64,000 bases of DNA from Azophilus sp965221465 (GTDB taxonomy: Bacteria; Pseudomonadota; Gammaproteobacteria; Pseudomonadales; Azotimanducaceae), in contig OZ244892.1 of NCBI GenBank assembly GCA_965221465.1, positions 1,426,001 to 1,490,000 of the forward strand. Direction: 5' to 3'. The notes under the pieces are model-generated. The model searched no databases and was not told where the DNA came from. It saw only the letters and a list, made by a program, of their open reading frames with translations. Shown piece after piece: positions 43,037 through 51,243 of the stretch; position 1 is the first letter of the stretch, and the number at the start of each line of letters is the position of its first letter. The translations under genes were made by a program, and so were the position numbers.

Positions 43037-44965
43037 AGAGACCTGGACGTCATCTGCATGGGTCGCGCCGCGGTCGACCTGTACGGGCAGCAGGTCGGCG
43101 GGCGCCTCGAAGACATGCAGAGTTTCGCCAAGTACCTAGGCGGCTCATCGGGAAACCTGGCGGCCGGCCTCGCGCGGCTGGGCGTGCGTTCGTCCATGCT
43201 CACCCGTGTGGGCGACGAACAGATGGGCCGGTTCGTCCGCGAAGCACTGGCTCGCGAGGGCGTGGACGTGAGCCACGTGGCCACCGACCCGAGGCGCCTG
43301 ACGGCCCTGGTCATTCTCGGCATCGCCGGCAAGGAGTCGTTCCCGCACATCTTTTTCCGGGAAAATTGTGCCGACCTCGGCATCGAGCCCGGCGATTTCG
43401 ACGAGGACTACATTGCGTCCAGCCGGTCGCTGGCCATCACGGGCACGCATCTGTCGACGTCGAGCAGTCGCAAAGTGGTCATGCGGGCGGTGCGTTTCGC
43501 GCGGCGCAACGATGTAAAGGTCATTCTGGATATCGACTATCGACCGGTTCTCTGGGGCCTGGTCGCTCCTGGCAGCGGCGAGGCCCGGTCCGGAGATTCC
43601 GCGGCGGCAACCGCGTCGATACGGGAGTTGCTGCCCGAATGCGACCTGGTGGTGGGCACGGAAGAGGAAATCCGCATGGCTGGCGCGGCGGACGCCACCA
43701 TCGAGGCCCTGCGCCACGTTCGCGAACGCACGGCGGCCGCGGTCGTCGTCAAGCGGGGCCCTATCGGCTGCAGCGTTTTCGACGGCGCCATCGGGGCCGA
43801 CCTCGAATCGGGCATTTCGGCACCCGGCGTCGAAGTCGAGGTATTCAACAGCCTCGGGGCGGGCGACGCCTTCCTCAGCGGGTTTCTGCTCGGCTGGCTC
43901 GATGGCGCGGACTGGAGCGCGTGCGGTGCCCTGGGCAATGCCTGTGGCGCCCTGGTGGTGTCGCGCCACGGATGCTCGCCGGCCATGCCGACGAAGGCGG
44001 AATTGGAGCACTACATGGCGCGGTCGGCAGCCATACGTCGACCCGACCGGGACAGCACGATTGCCTATCTGCACCGGGCCGGGTTGCGCAGGAAAGCGCA
44101 GGAGCGCTTGCACGTTCTCGCCTTCGACCGGCGCGGACGCATGGAGGAAATCGCCGCCGCTGCAGAGGTCGACGCAGCGGCTATCCGGCAATTCCAGATG
44201 ATCGTCTGCAGAGCCGTCGAGCAGGTCGGGCAGGGCGAGTCCGCCAGGCACGAACTCGGTGTCGTTGTCGATGAGCGCCATGGCGAGGCCGTACTGTCGC
44301 GGATGACCGGGGACGGATGGTGGATTGGGCGCCCGGTGGAAGTGCCCGGTTCCCGGCCCGTTCAGTTCGAGCCGAGGAACAACATGGGATTGCCGCTCTC
44401 GAGCTGGCCCAGGGAGCACGTGGTCGAGTGCCTCGTTCGCTATCTCCCGGACGACCCGATGGCCTTGCGTCTCGAGCAGGAGCAACTGGTCTGCCAACTG
44501 CATGCCGACTGTGTCGATCTCGACCGCGAGATGCTGCTTGCCATTGCTTCCCCGTCAGGCGACGGGGCCGACGACGAACTCACGGTTGCCAACGCCATCA
44601 GGCGTTTCTACAACCTCGGTGTGTTCCCGTCCTGGTGGCAACTCGAACCACAGTCCGCTGCCGCCTGGCGGGAAATCGGCGAAGTCGTCAGTCAACGGGA
44701 CCCTTGCTGCAACGGTATCCTGGTGCAGGTTGTGCCCGGCAGCGAACGGGACGGCAGCTTCCGGATCGCAGCGTCCAATCCGGTCTGCATAGGCTTCGTC
44801 GCCGGGCCGGACATCTTCCACGATGTGGCGAGCCGCTGGTTTGCCGGCGAGATGAACGACGGCGAGGCGACCGATATCATCGCCGCGAAATTCGAGAGCG
44901 CCATTGGTTTGTGGCGGGATGCGGGCCAAGCCGGTCGGCGGCAGAATGATCGATCTGGAGGTTGA
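43028..44965 (+). CDS. iolC: 5-dehydro-2-deoxygluconokinase fused to DUF2090 aldolase-like domain
   Basis: A 645-residue two-domain protein. Residues 1-330 are a PfkB-family kinase: VICMGRAAVDLYGQQVGG, the family signature SLGAGDAFLSGFLLGWLDG with catalytic Asp, and ILDIDYRPVLWG. Residues about 340-640 are a DUF2090 domain (RLHVLAFDRRGRMEEIA onwards), proposed to act as the phospho-aldolase replacing IolJ. Together they would convert 5-dehydro-2-deoxygluconate to DHAP and malonate semialdehyde. The ATG at 43028 lies inside the terminal repeat of element B, so residues 1-3 come from the repeat. The stop is one base before iolD. Confidence 0.9.
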   Translation: MRARDLDVICMGRAAVDLYGQQVGGRLEDMQSFAKYLGGSSGNLAAGLARLGVRSSMLTRVGDEQMGRFVREALAREGVDVSHVATDPRRLTALVILGIAGKESFPHIFFRENCADLGIEPGDFDEDYIASSRSLAITGTHLSTSSSRKVVMRAVRFARRNDVKVILDIDYRPVLWGLVAPGSGEARSGDSAAATASIRELLPECDLVVGTEEEIRMAGAADATIEALRHVRERTAAAVVVKRGPIGCSVFDGAIGADLESGISAPGVEVEVFNSLGAGDAFLSGFLLGWLDGADWSACGALGNACGALVVSRHGCSPAMPTKAELEHYMARSAAIRRPDRDSTIAYLHRAGLRRKAQERLHVLAFDRRGRMEEIAAAAEVDAAAIRQFQMIVCRAVEQVGQGESARHELGVVVDERHGEAVLSRMTGDGWWIGRPVEVPGSRPVQFEPRNNMGLPLSSWPREHVVECLVRYLPDDPMALRLEQEQLVCQLHADCVDLDREMLLAIASPSGDGADDELTVANAIRRFYNLGVFPSWWQLEPQSAAAWREIGEVVSQRDPCCNGILVQVVPGSERDGSFRIAASNPVCIGFVAGPDIFHDVASRWFAGEMNDGEATDIIAAKFESAIGLWRDAGQAGRRQNDRSGG

Positions 44966-44966
44966 T

Positions 44967-46811
44967 GTGTCCGACAAGATCAGGCTGACGATGGCGCAGG
45001 CGCTGGTACGGTACCTGCTGGCGCACCGTACGTTTTCCGAAGGCCGCGAACAGCCGTTGTTTGCCGGCGTTTTTGCAATCTTCGGCCACGGCAACGTGAC
45101 TGGACTGGGCGAGGCCCTCAATGCCTGCCGCGACCGGCTGCCGGTGTATCGTGCGCACAACGAGCAGGCCATGGCCCACACCGCGATCGCGTACGCCAAG
45201 ACGATGCGGCGGCGAAGGATGATGGCATGCACCACTTCGGTCGGGCCGGGCGCCACCAACATGGTCACCGCCGCCGCGGTTGCCCATTTGAACCGTCTGC
45301 CGGTGCTGCTGCTGCCGGGCGATGCCTTCGCCTCGAGGCTGCCGGACCCCGTGCTGCAACAACTGGAGGACTTCTCCGATCCCACCGTCACCGCGAACGA
45401 CTGTTTCAGGCCAGTATCGCGCTACTGGGACCGGGTCACCCGCCCGGAGCAACTGCTGCAGACGCTTCCCCAGGCCATATCGGTGCTCACCGATCCCGTC
45501 GACTGCGGCCCGGTGACGCTGGCGCTGCCGCAGGATGTTCAGACCCAGGCCTGGGACTACCCCGCCTCGTTCTTTCATCCGGTTGTGCACCGCCCGGTCC
45601 GGCAGCCCCCGGACACCCGGCAGTTGCAGGCTGCCGTCGAACGAATCGCACGGGCAGAACGACCTCTGATCGTTGCCGGCGGCGGCGTTCACTACTCCGC
45701 GGCCTGTTCGGCGCTCGCCGAGTTTTCGGAGCAATTGGGCATTCCGGTTGCCGAGACTCAGGCCGGCAAGGGCGCCCTGCCCTGGCATCATCGCTGCAAC
45801 GTCGGCGCGATCGGCGTGACCGGGTCGGCGGCCGCGAATGCGCTGGCCGATGAAGCCGACCTCATCGTCGCCGTGGGCACACGCCTGCAGGATTTCACGA
45901 CGGGGTCCGGGCTCGTGATCGGGCGCCCGGCGTGCGATCTGCTCAGCATCAACGTCGCACGCCACGATCTCGTCAAGCGATCGGCCCTGGCGCTGCAGTC
46001 CGATGCACTGCTCGCGCTGGAGTTGCTTGGGCAGCGCCTCGAAGGAAAAAGCGTGGTGTCCGATTGGGCGCTTCGGGCCCAGGGTTTGCGAAACGAGTGG
46101 GCCGACGCCGTGACCGATGCGGTAACCATTCAGAAGGGCAACCTGCCCTCCGATGCCAACGTGCTCGGCGCCGTCAACGAGGCCTTCGAGGAAAACGCCG
46201 TGGTGGTCTGTGCCGCCGGCGGCCTTCCCGGCGAGTTGCACAAGCTCTGGCGAGCCGACGACGCCGATGCCTACCACGTCGAATACGGGTTCTCCTGCAT
46301 GGGATACGAGATTGCCGGCGGACTGGGGGTGAAACTGGCGAAGCCTCAGCGAGACGTGGTCGTGCTGGTCGGCGACGGCAGCTACCTGATGCTGAATTCG
46401 GAAATCGCGACCTCCATCGCCCTTGGCCGAAAACTGATCGTCGTCCTGCTCGACAACGGTGGGTTTGGCTGCATCGAACGATTGCAGGCATCCTGTGGCG
46501 GCGACGGCTACAACAATCTCTTCGAGAGCAGCTATGAAACCCCTGAATCCGCACCGGGAATCGACTTTGCAGCTCACGCCGCCTCACTCGGGGCGCTGGC
46601 CGAGAAGGTCGACGGCCTCGATGGCCTGAGTCCGGCCCTCGAGCGTGCTCGAAATGCCGACCGCACCTCGGTCATCGTGATCGAAACCGACCCGGCCGCC
46701 GCCACGGAAGCGGGAGGTGCCTGGTGGGACGTGCCCGTCGCCGAAGTCTCGGACAGCCCATCGGTGGCTGCGGCGTTCGAGGACTATCGGCGCAAGCTGG
46801 CCGAGCGATAA
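44967..46811 (+). CDS. iolD: 3D-trihydroxycyclohexane-1,2-dione hydrolase (ThDP enzyme)
   Basis: A 614-residue thiamine-diphosphate enzyme opening the ring of the inosose dehydration product. The ThDP Glu is in RAHNEQAMAHTAIAYAKT, with the TSVGPGATNMVTAAAVAHLN segment. The C-terminal ThDP/Mg motif is VVVLVGDGSYLMLNSEIATS, about 25-30 residues long overall. GTG 44967 is favoured because GGAGG is five bases upstream; an in-frame ATG at 44946 lies inside the iolC coding end. It is tightly coupled to iolC. Confidence 0.93.
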   Translation: MSDKIRLTMAQALVRYLLAHRTFSEGREQPLFAGVFAIFGHGNVTGLGEALNACRDRLPVYRAHNEQAMAHTAIAYAKTMRRRRMMACTTSVGPGATNMVTAAAVAHLNRLPVLLLPGDAFASRLPDPVLQQLEDFSDPTVTANDCFRPVSRYWDRVTRPEQLLQTLPQAISVLTDPVDCGPVTLALPQDVQTQAWDYPASFFHPVVHRPVRQPPDTRQLQAAVERIARAERPLIVAGGGVHYSAACSALAEFSEQLGIPVAETQAGKGALPWHHRCNVGAIGVTGSAAANALADEADLIVAVGTRLQDFTTGSGLVIGRPACDLLSINVARHDLVKRSALALQSDALLALELLGQRLEGKSVVSDWALRAQGLRNEWADAVTDAVTIQKGNLPSDANVLGAVNEAFEENAVVVCAAGGLPGELHKLWRADDADAYHVEYGFSCMGYEIAGGLGVKLAKPQRDVVVLVGDGSYLMLNSEIATSIALGRKLIVVLLDNGGFGCIERLQASCGGDGYNNLFESSYETPESAPGIDFAAHAASLGALAEKVDGLDGLSPALERARNADRTSVIVIETDPAAATEAGGAWWDVPVAEVSDSPSVAAAFEDYRRKLAER

Positions 46812-46816
46812 CGGCG

Positions 46817-47743
46817 TTGTTAGACGTCCGCATCGGTGTCAGCCCGATCGCCTGGAGCAACGACGACCTGCCGGGCGTCGGAGACCATATCGATCTGGAA
46901 ACCTGCCTGCGCGAAGCGGCCGCTGCCGGCTATGACGGCATTGAACTCGGCGGCAAGTTTCCCCGCGATGCCCGGCGGCTGGCGCCAAGGCTCGAACACC
47001 ACGGCCTGGCGCTGGTTTCGGGCTGGTACGGCGGCCACCTGCTCGAGCGCACTGCCCGTGACGAAGCAGCGGCCCTGCAAGGCCATCTCGACCTTCTAAA
47101 GCGAATGGGATGCAGTGTGCTGGTGTTCGCCGAGGTCTCCTCCTGCATCCACGCCGACTTCGCCAGGGGATTCTCGCAGCGGCCCATCATGAACAGCGAA
47201 CAATGGGAGCGCCTCGCCACCCGGATCGGCGAGCTTGCCAGGATGACAGCCGGCCAGGGCGTGGAACTCGCGTATCACCATCATGTGGGAACCGTGGTGC
47301 AGTCCGCGGCGGACATCGAACGGCTGATGGACAACACGCCCGATCCCGTGCGGCTCCTCCTCGACACCGGGCATGCGCTTTACGCCGGCGCAAATCCCGG
47401 GGCCATTGCAGAGACCTTTGGTGACCGCATAAGACACGTCCATTGCAAGGACGTGCGCCAGGACGTGCTGGATCGCATCCTGAACCGGGACGGCAGTTTT
47501 CCCGCTGCCGTGCTCGACGGCGTTTTCACCGTTCCGGGGGACGGTTGCGTTGACTTTCCCGCCGTGCTGGCTGTTCTACGCGATGCGAATTACAAAGGTT
47601 GGCTGCTGGTCGAAGCGGAACAGGACCCGAACGTGGCGCCGCCGGCCAGGTATGCGAGGATGGGCTACGAAAACCTGCTGGCGCTCATTGCGCCGCTGCG
47701 AGCGCCCGCGGATCGTAGCCCGAGACCGTCTCGAGACCCATGA
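46817..47743 (+). CDS. iolE: myo-inosose-2 dehydratase
   Basis: About 308 residues forming a xylose-isomerase-like TIM barrel that dehydrates scyllo-inosose. Signatures are VRIGVSPIAWSNDDLPGVG, AAAAGYDGIELGGKFP, GMELAYHHHVGTVVQ-like (here GVELAYHHHVGTVVQ), LLLDTGHALYAGANP and HVHCKDVR, which carry the metal ligands. The start is a TTG at 46817, five bases after the iolD stop; the frame is open further upstream. Its 3' end overlaps the convergent phytase gene by 59 bases. Confidence 0.9.
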   Translation: MLDVRIGVSPIAWSNDDLPGVGDHIDLETCLREAAAAGYDGIELGGKFPRDARRLAPRLEHHGLALVSGWYGGHLLERTARDEAAALQGHLDLLKRMGCSVLVFAEVSSCIHADFARGFSQRPIMNSEQWERLATRIGELARMTAGQGVELAYHHHVGTVVQSAADIERLMDNTPDPVRLLLDTGHALYAGANPGAIAETFGDRIRHVHCKDVRQDVLDRILNRDGSFPAAVLDGVFTVPGDGCVDFPAVLAVLRDANYKGWLLVEAEQDPNVAPPARYARMGYENLLALIAPLRAPADRSPRPSRDP

Positions 47744-49808
47744 CCGAAGCGATGCGTTCCCAGGGAACCAGCTTGAAATTCTGTCGCTCCACCGGCGTGA
47801 TGTTGCGGCCGTCCTGGGCGACGAATACTCCCTGGGGAAACGCCACGCCGAGGTTGGCGCTCGTCACCTCGATGCCATCGGTATCGGAGACGCCGTCGAT
47901 GCCCGCCGCAATGTCGGCTTCGACGCGGAAGTGCCCGAGGTAGGCGTTGTCCCCCTCGAGCCGGTACACCGCAAAGCTGCCGATGCCCTGGTCGGAAACC
48001 ACCAGAAAGCCGCGCTTCCCTCCGGTTCGAAGAATCGCAATACCTTCGATGTCGCCCGTAAGATTGCCGCCGTCGATGCCGTCCACCCACGTTCTTGCCT
48101 CTCCGCCGTCAGGCTCTGCCGAGTATTTCCAGACGGCCACGTTTTCTTCACCGATATAGAGGTCGGCGGTGACGTCGTCCGCTACGCAGCCTTCGGTTTG
48201 CGAGCCGACGCTGAACTCTCGCACCAGCTCGGCGCCGATGCGGCCATTGCCGGCGTCCTGCAACCGCCACTGCCTGACCAGGCCGTCCGTGTCGTTGACG
48301 AAGACGTAGAAGAAGCCCGACGACGGGCTCTTGTACATGCAGAGGCCGTAAGGGTCGGACATTCCCGTCGGGATGATGCCGTCGGCGATGTCGGAAAGCG
48401 TGCGGCTGGCCCGGTCAATCGCAAAGATACTGATCGAGTCGGTAGTACGATTGCTGCCGGTAACGATATCGATCGCATCGGCGCCGAGACGGAAGCCGTA
48501 GCGGATATCGACGTTGTTGATGCGCCCGTCCGCAAGGGACTGAAGCAGGCGTCCGCCGAGGTCGTAGACATCGATGCCCCTTTTCTTGTTCGAACCGATC
48601 ACGACGCTCTGTTCCGGGCGTTCCGGGTGTATCCAGATGGCCGGGTCGTCGGCGGCGTCTCCATGGCTCGCTACCGGATCGGTCTCGACGCTCGGACGCA
48701 CGATCGCGGTTGCCGGCGCGGCGCCCGTCTCGCCGCCGCCTCCGGTATCCCGGCCGGGCAGATCGAGCGCCGAGGCGACCGTGCTCCAGGACACCAGCTT
48801 GTAGTTGGTGTGTTCGCCGTCGTTGTCGTCATCGGTCAGCACGAGCAGGCCATCGCCGTATGCATCGGCTAGCGCCACGCCGGTTGCGGCGATGCCTTCG
48901 GCTTCGTCGACAGCACCGATTCCGGCGCCGGCAGCGACGCTGAAAGCGCCGAGATGCTGCTTCGAGGCCAGGTCGTAGACATGCAGCCGGCTCACGTCGG
49001 CGTCGGATGCGACCAGGTAACCGCCGCCCGCCTCGAGGGCAACGATGGCAACGCCCTTGACCTCTCCTTCGAGGCGGCCGTGCGGCGCCACAAGGTCGAC
49101 GAGTTCGGCTTCCGGGCTCGATTCCGGCTCGGCATGCAATTTCCAGATGCCGACGGTTTCCTGGGCGTAATAGACGGTCGACCCCCGGTCGTCCACGACG
49201 CAGTGCCCGACGCCATATCCGACCGGAACGGTCCGGATCCCGCGGCCCGCGACCGCCCCACCGCTGTCGTAAAGCTGCCACTGCTGAATCGTCCCCGCAC
49301 CGACGGCAAAGGCGTAGGTCGCGCCGGAACTCGGGCTCCGATAGGCACAAAGACCCTCGACTTCCATTCCGGTGCGGATGGGCTCCGAGGATATCTGCCG
49401 GAGCGCGCGGCCGGACTCGTCCAGGCGATAGGCGACCAGTTCCGTCGTGGCCGTGTCGTAAGCGACGATGAGGTCGACAAGACCGTCGGCGAAGGGAAAG
49501 TCGGGACGAACGTCGACCAGTTCGATGGCACGCTCCGGCATCACACCGATGCGCGCGCCGTCCAGACCGTAGAGCTCGAGCCCGCCGACGGACCCGGAAC
49601 CGAAGATCAGACTGTTGGCGGGATCGTCGAAATCGACCAGGATTGCCGGATCGTTGGCGCCATCGGCCAACGTGGGTGTGGTCTCGGCTGTCGCGAACAG
49701 GCTGGCGGCGCCGATTGCCGGCACGGTGTCGTCGAGGCGGGCAGATTCTCGGGGTTGGCAGCCGGCAAGCAATGCAACGGCCACCGACATTGCCGCTATG
49801 ATTCTCAT
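47685..49808 (-). CDS. Two-domain beta-propeller phytase lipoprotein
   Basis: About 707 residues. A lipobox (AVALLAGCQPRE) gives Cys at about residue 17. Two tandem propeller domains follow, about 25-360 and 375-705. The second is canonical, with HGDAADDPAIWIHPERPEQS, GSNKKRGIDVYDLGGR, INNVDIRYGF, EGCVADDVTADLYIGEENVA, DIEGIAIL and DTDGIEV, the acidic calcium/phosphate ligands. The first is degenerate (NDPAILVDFDDP, ELVDVRPDF). Beta-propeller phytases hydrolyse calcium-phytate. ATGs at 49838 and 49859 are also in frame. It is divergent from the phosphatase-symporter pair. Confidence 0.9.
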   Translation of the reverse strand: MRIIAAMSVAVALLAGCQPRESARLDDTVPAIGAASLFATAETTPTLADGANDPAILVDFDDPANSLIFGSGSVGGLELYGLDGARIGVMPERAIELVDVRPDFPFADGLVDLIVAYDTATTELVAYRLDESGRALRQISSEPIRTGMEVEGLCAYRSPSSGATYAFAVGAGTIQQWQLYDSGGAVAGRGIRTVPVGYGVGHCVVDDRGSTVYYAQETVGIWKLHAEPESSPEAELVDLVAPHGRLEGEVKGVAIVALEAGGGYLVASDADVSRLHVYDLASKQHLGAFSVAAGAGIGAVDEAEGIAATGVALADAYGDGLLVLTDDDNDGEHTNYKLVSWSTVASALDLPGRDTGGGGETGAAPATAIVRPSVETDPVASHGDAADDPAIWIHPERPEQSVVIGSNKKRGIDVYDLGGRLLQSLADGRINNVDIRYGFRLGADAIDIVTGSNRTTDSISIFAIDRASRTLSDIADGIIPTGMSDPYGLCMYKSPSSGFFYVFVNDTDGLVRQWRLQDAGNGRIGAELVREFSVGSQTEGCVADDVTADLYIGEENVAVWKYSAEPDGGEARTWVDGIDGGNLTGDIEGIAILRTGGKRGFLVVSDQGIGSFAVYRLEGDNAYLGHFRVEADIAAGIDGVSDTDGIEVTSANLGVAFPQGVFVAQDGRNITPVERQNFKLVPWERIASVMGLETVSGYDPRALAAAQ

Positions 49809-49956
49809 GCAGAATTTGTTCAGATTGCCTATCCGCATTATGGGGAAAACAGCACCCATGTTCTATCTCCCGGCCGTCACGGCAACGAACGCCTCCGATC
49901 CCAAATGCCGCGAATTCAGCGGCCGGTCCCGCGGCGAATCGCCGGGTTGGTTCCAT
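49809..49956. promoter_or_regulatory. Divergent promoter region between phytase and phosphatase genes
   Basis: With the lipoprotein starts chosen here, about 150 bases separate the two genes. On plus, TTGTTC (49817-49822), 16 bases, TTATGG is a weak promoter candidate; on minus, CATAAT near 49839 is a possible -10. If the upstream ATGs are used the region shrinks to almost nothing. Confidence 0.3.
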
Positions 49957-51243
49957 GTGCGCAACCCCGCATTCTGTCTGTGTCTCGCCGTGCTGGCCTG
50001 CGGGTGCGGCAATCCGGCGATGACGACCGATGCCGCGGACGAATCGGGCTCCGAATTCGGCGTGCTGCTGTTCGGCGACAGCGGTTATCACCTCGACTAT
50101 CCGGACGAGGACGATCATGTCGACGTGTTCACGGCAGACCAGTTCGTCGACAAGGAATACGAAGACTGGATCGAAGACAAACGGCCCGTGGAGGAATTCG
50201 CTGCGCAGCCTGGAGTGGTCTCGCCGGTGACCGGAGGGGTGGTTGCCGCCACCGGCATGCACCGGATTTCGGCGGCGATGAAAAACTACTGCGCCGATAC
50301 TGCCGTCTGCGATTTCGGCGCGATGCTCGGGGACAACATCTATCCGGATGGCGCCACCCTGGGCGCCGACGGGCAGGATGACGCAGTTCGCTTCGAGAAA
50401 ATTCTCGGCGACCCGTTCGGCAACCTGGTGGAGCACCCGGAGCACTATGTGACCTACGTGACGCTCGGCAACCACGACTGGAACACGTCCCGGGCCGGTG
50501 GCTTCGCCCAGATCGAGTACCTGACAAACCGGGACGGGTTCTACATCGACGGGCCATTCTATTCCGTACAGCCGCCGGCGCTGGCCGGAATCGTGGAACT
50601 CTTCGTCATCGACACGAACATGATGCTGGCCACCAGGCCCGTCAGGAAGGACCGGCTGAACGACGATGGCTCCGAGGCCTCCACCGACGAAATCGACGAA
50701 CCGGGCTACTCGGTCGAACCCCTGACCGACGACGAACGAAACATGCACATCTGGCTGGAAAGCGCGCTCCGGTCGTCCGCTGCAAGGTGGAAACTGGTGG
50801 TCGGACATCACCCCATCTGGTCTTCGGCCGGCAGCAAGTTCGAACAGGCGCGCACCTTGCGGCGAGCGATACTCCCCCTGCTCTGCCGTCATGCGGATGC
50901 CTACCTCGCCGGCCATGAACACACGCTGGAAATCCACACCGACGACTGCTCGGTGGCGCTGGGCACGCCGACGGAAAAACCCCTGGTGCAGATCGTTTCC
51001 GGTGCTGCCGCCAAACAGCGGCCGATCCACTCGAGCTTCATGCGGCACCAGGAGCGCAAGTACCCGGAACACAGCACCATCTGGGCCAGGGGGCTGCTCT
51101 GGGGCTTCGCACACCTCCGGGTTGCCGGCGACCGGGCAGTGGTCTCGCTGCTGTCGATCCCCGACCACGGGCCGGCAGACGTTGCCATCGAATTCGAGTA
51201 CGAGTTCGAACGCCGGTCGCACATCGCCGCCGACCATTCATGA
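49957..51243 (+). CDS. Metallophosphoesterase lipoprotein, purple-acid-phosphatase-like
   Basis: A 428-residue lipoprotein (signal RNPAFCLCLAVLACGCGN from a GTG at 49957; upstream in-frame ATGs at 49840 and 49858 would give an unusually long signal). Metal motifs: FGDSGYH, MLGDNIYPDGA, VTLGNHDWNTS, VVGHHPIWSSAG and LAGHEHTLEIH, the order seen in tartrate-resistant acid phosphatases. It probably removes phosphate from inositol phosphates left by the phytase, in the periplasm or at the surface. Its stop overlaps the symporter ATG (ATGA). Confidence 0.85.
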   Translation: MRNPAFCLCLAVLACGCGNPAMTTDAADESGSEFGVLLFGDSGYHLDYPDEDDHVDVFTADQFVDKEYEDWIEDKRPVEEFAAQPGVVSPVTGGVVAATGMHRISAAMKNYCADTAVCDFGAMLGDNIYPDGATLGADGQDDAVRFEKILGDPFGNLVEHPEHYVTYVTLGNHDWNTSRAGGFAQIEYLTNRDGFYIDGPFYSVQPPALAGIVELFVIDTNMMLATRPVRKDRLNDDGSEASTDEIDEPGYSVEPLTDDERNMHIWLESALRSSAARWKLVVGHHPIWSSAGSKFEQARTLRRAILPLLCRHADAYLAGHEHTLEIHTDDCSVALGTPTEKPLVQIVSGAAAKQRPIHSSFMRHQERKYPEHSTIWARGLLWGFAHLRVAGDRAVVSLLSIPDHGPADVAIEFEYEFERRSHIAADHS

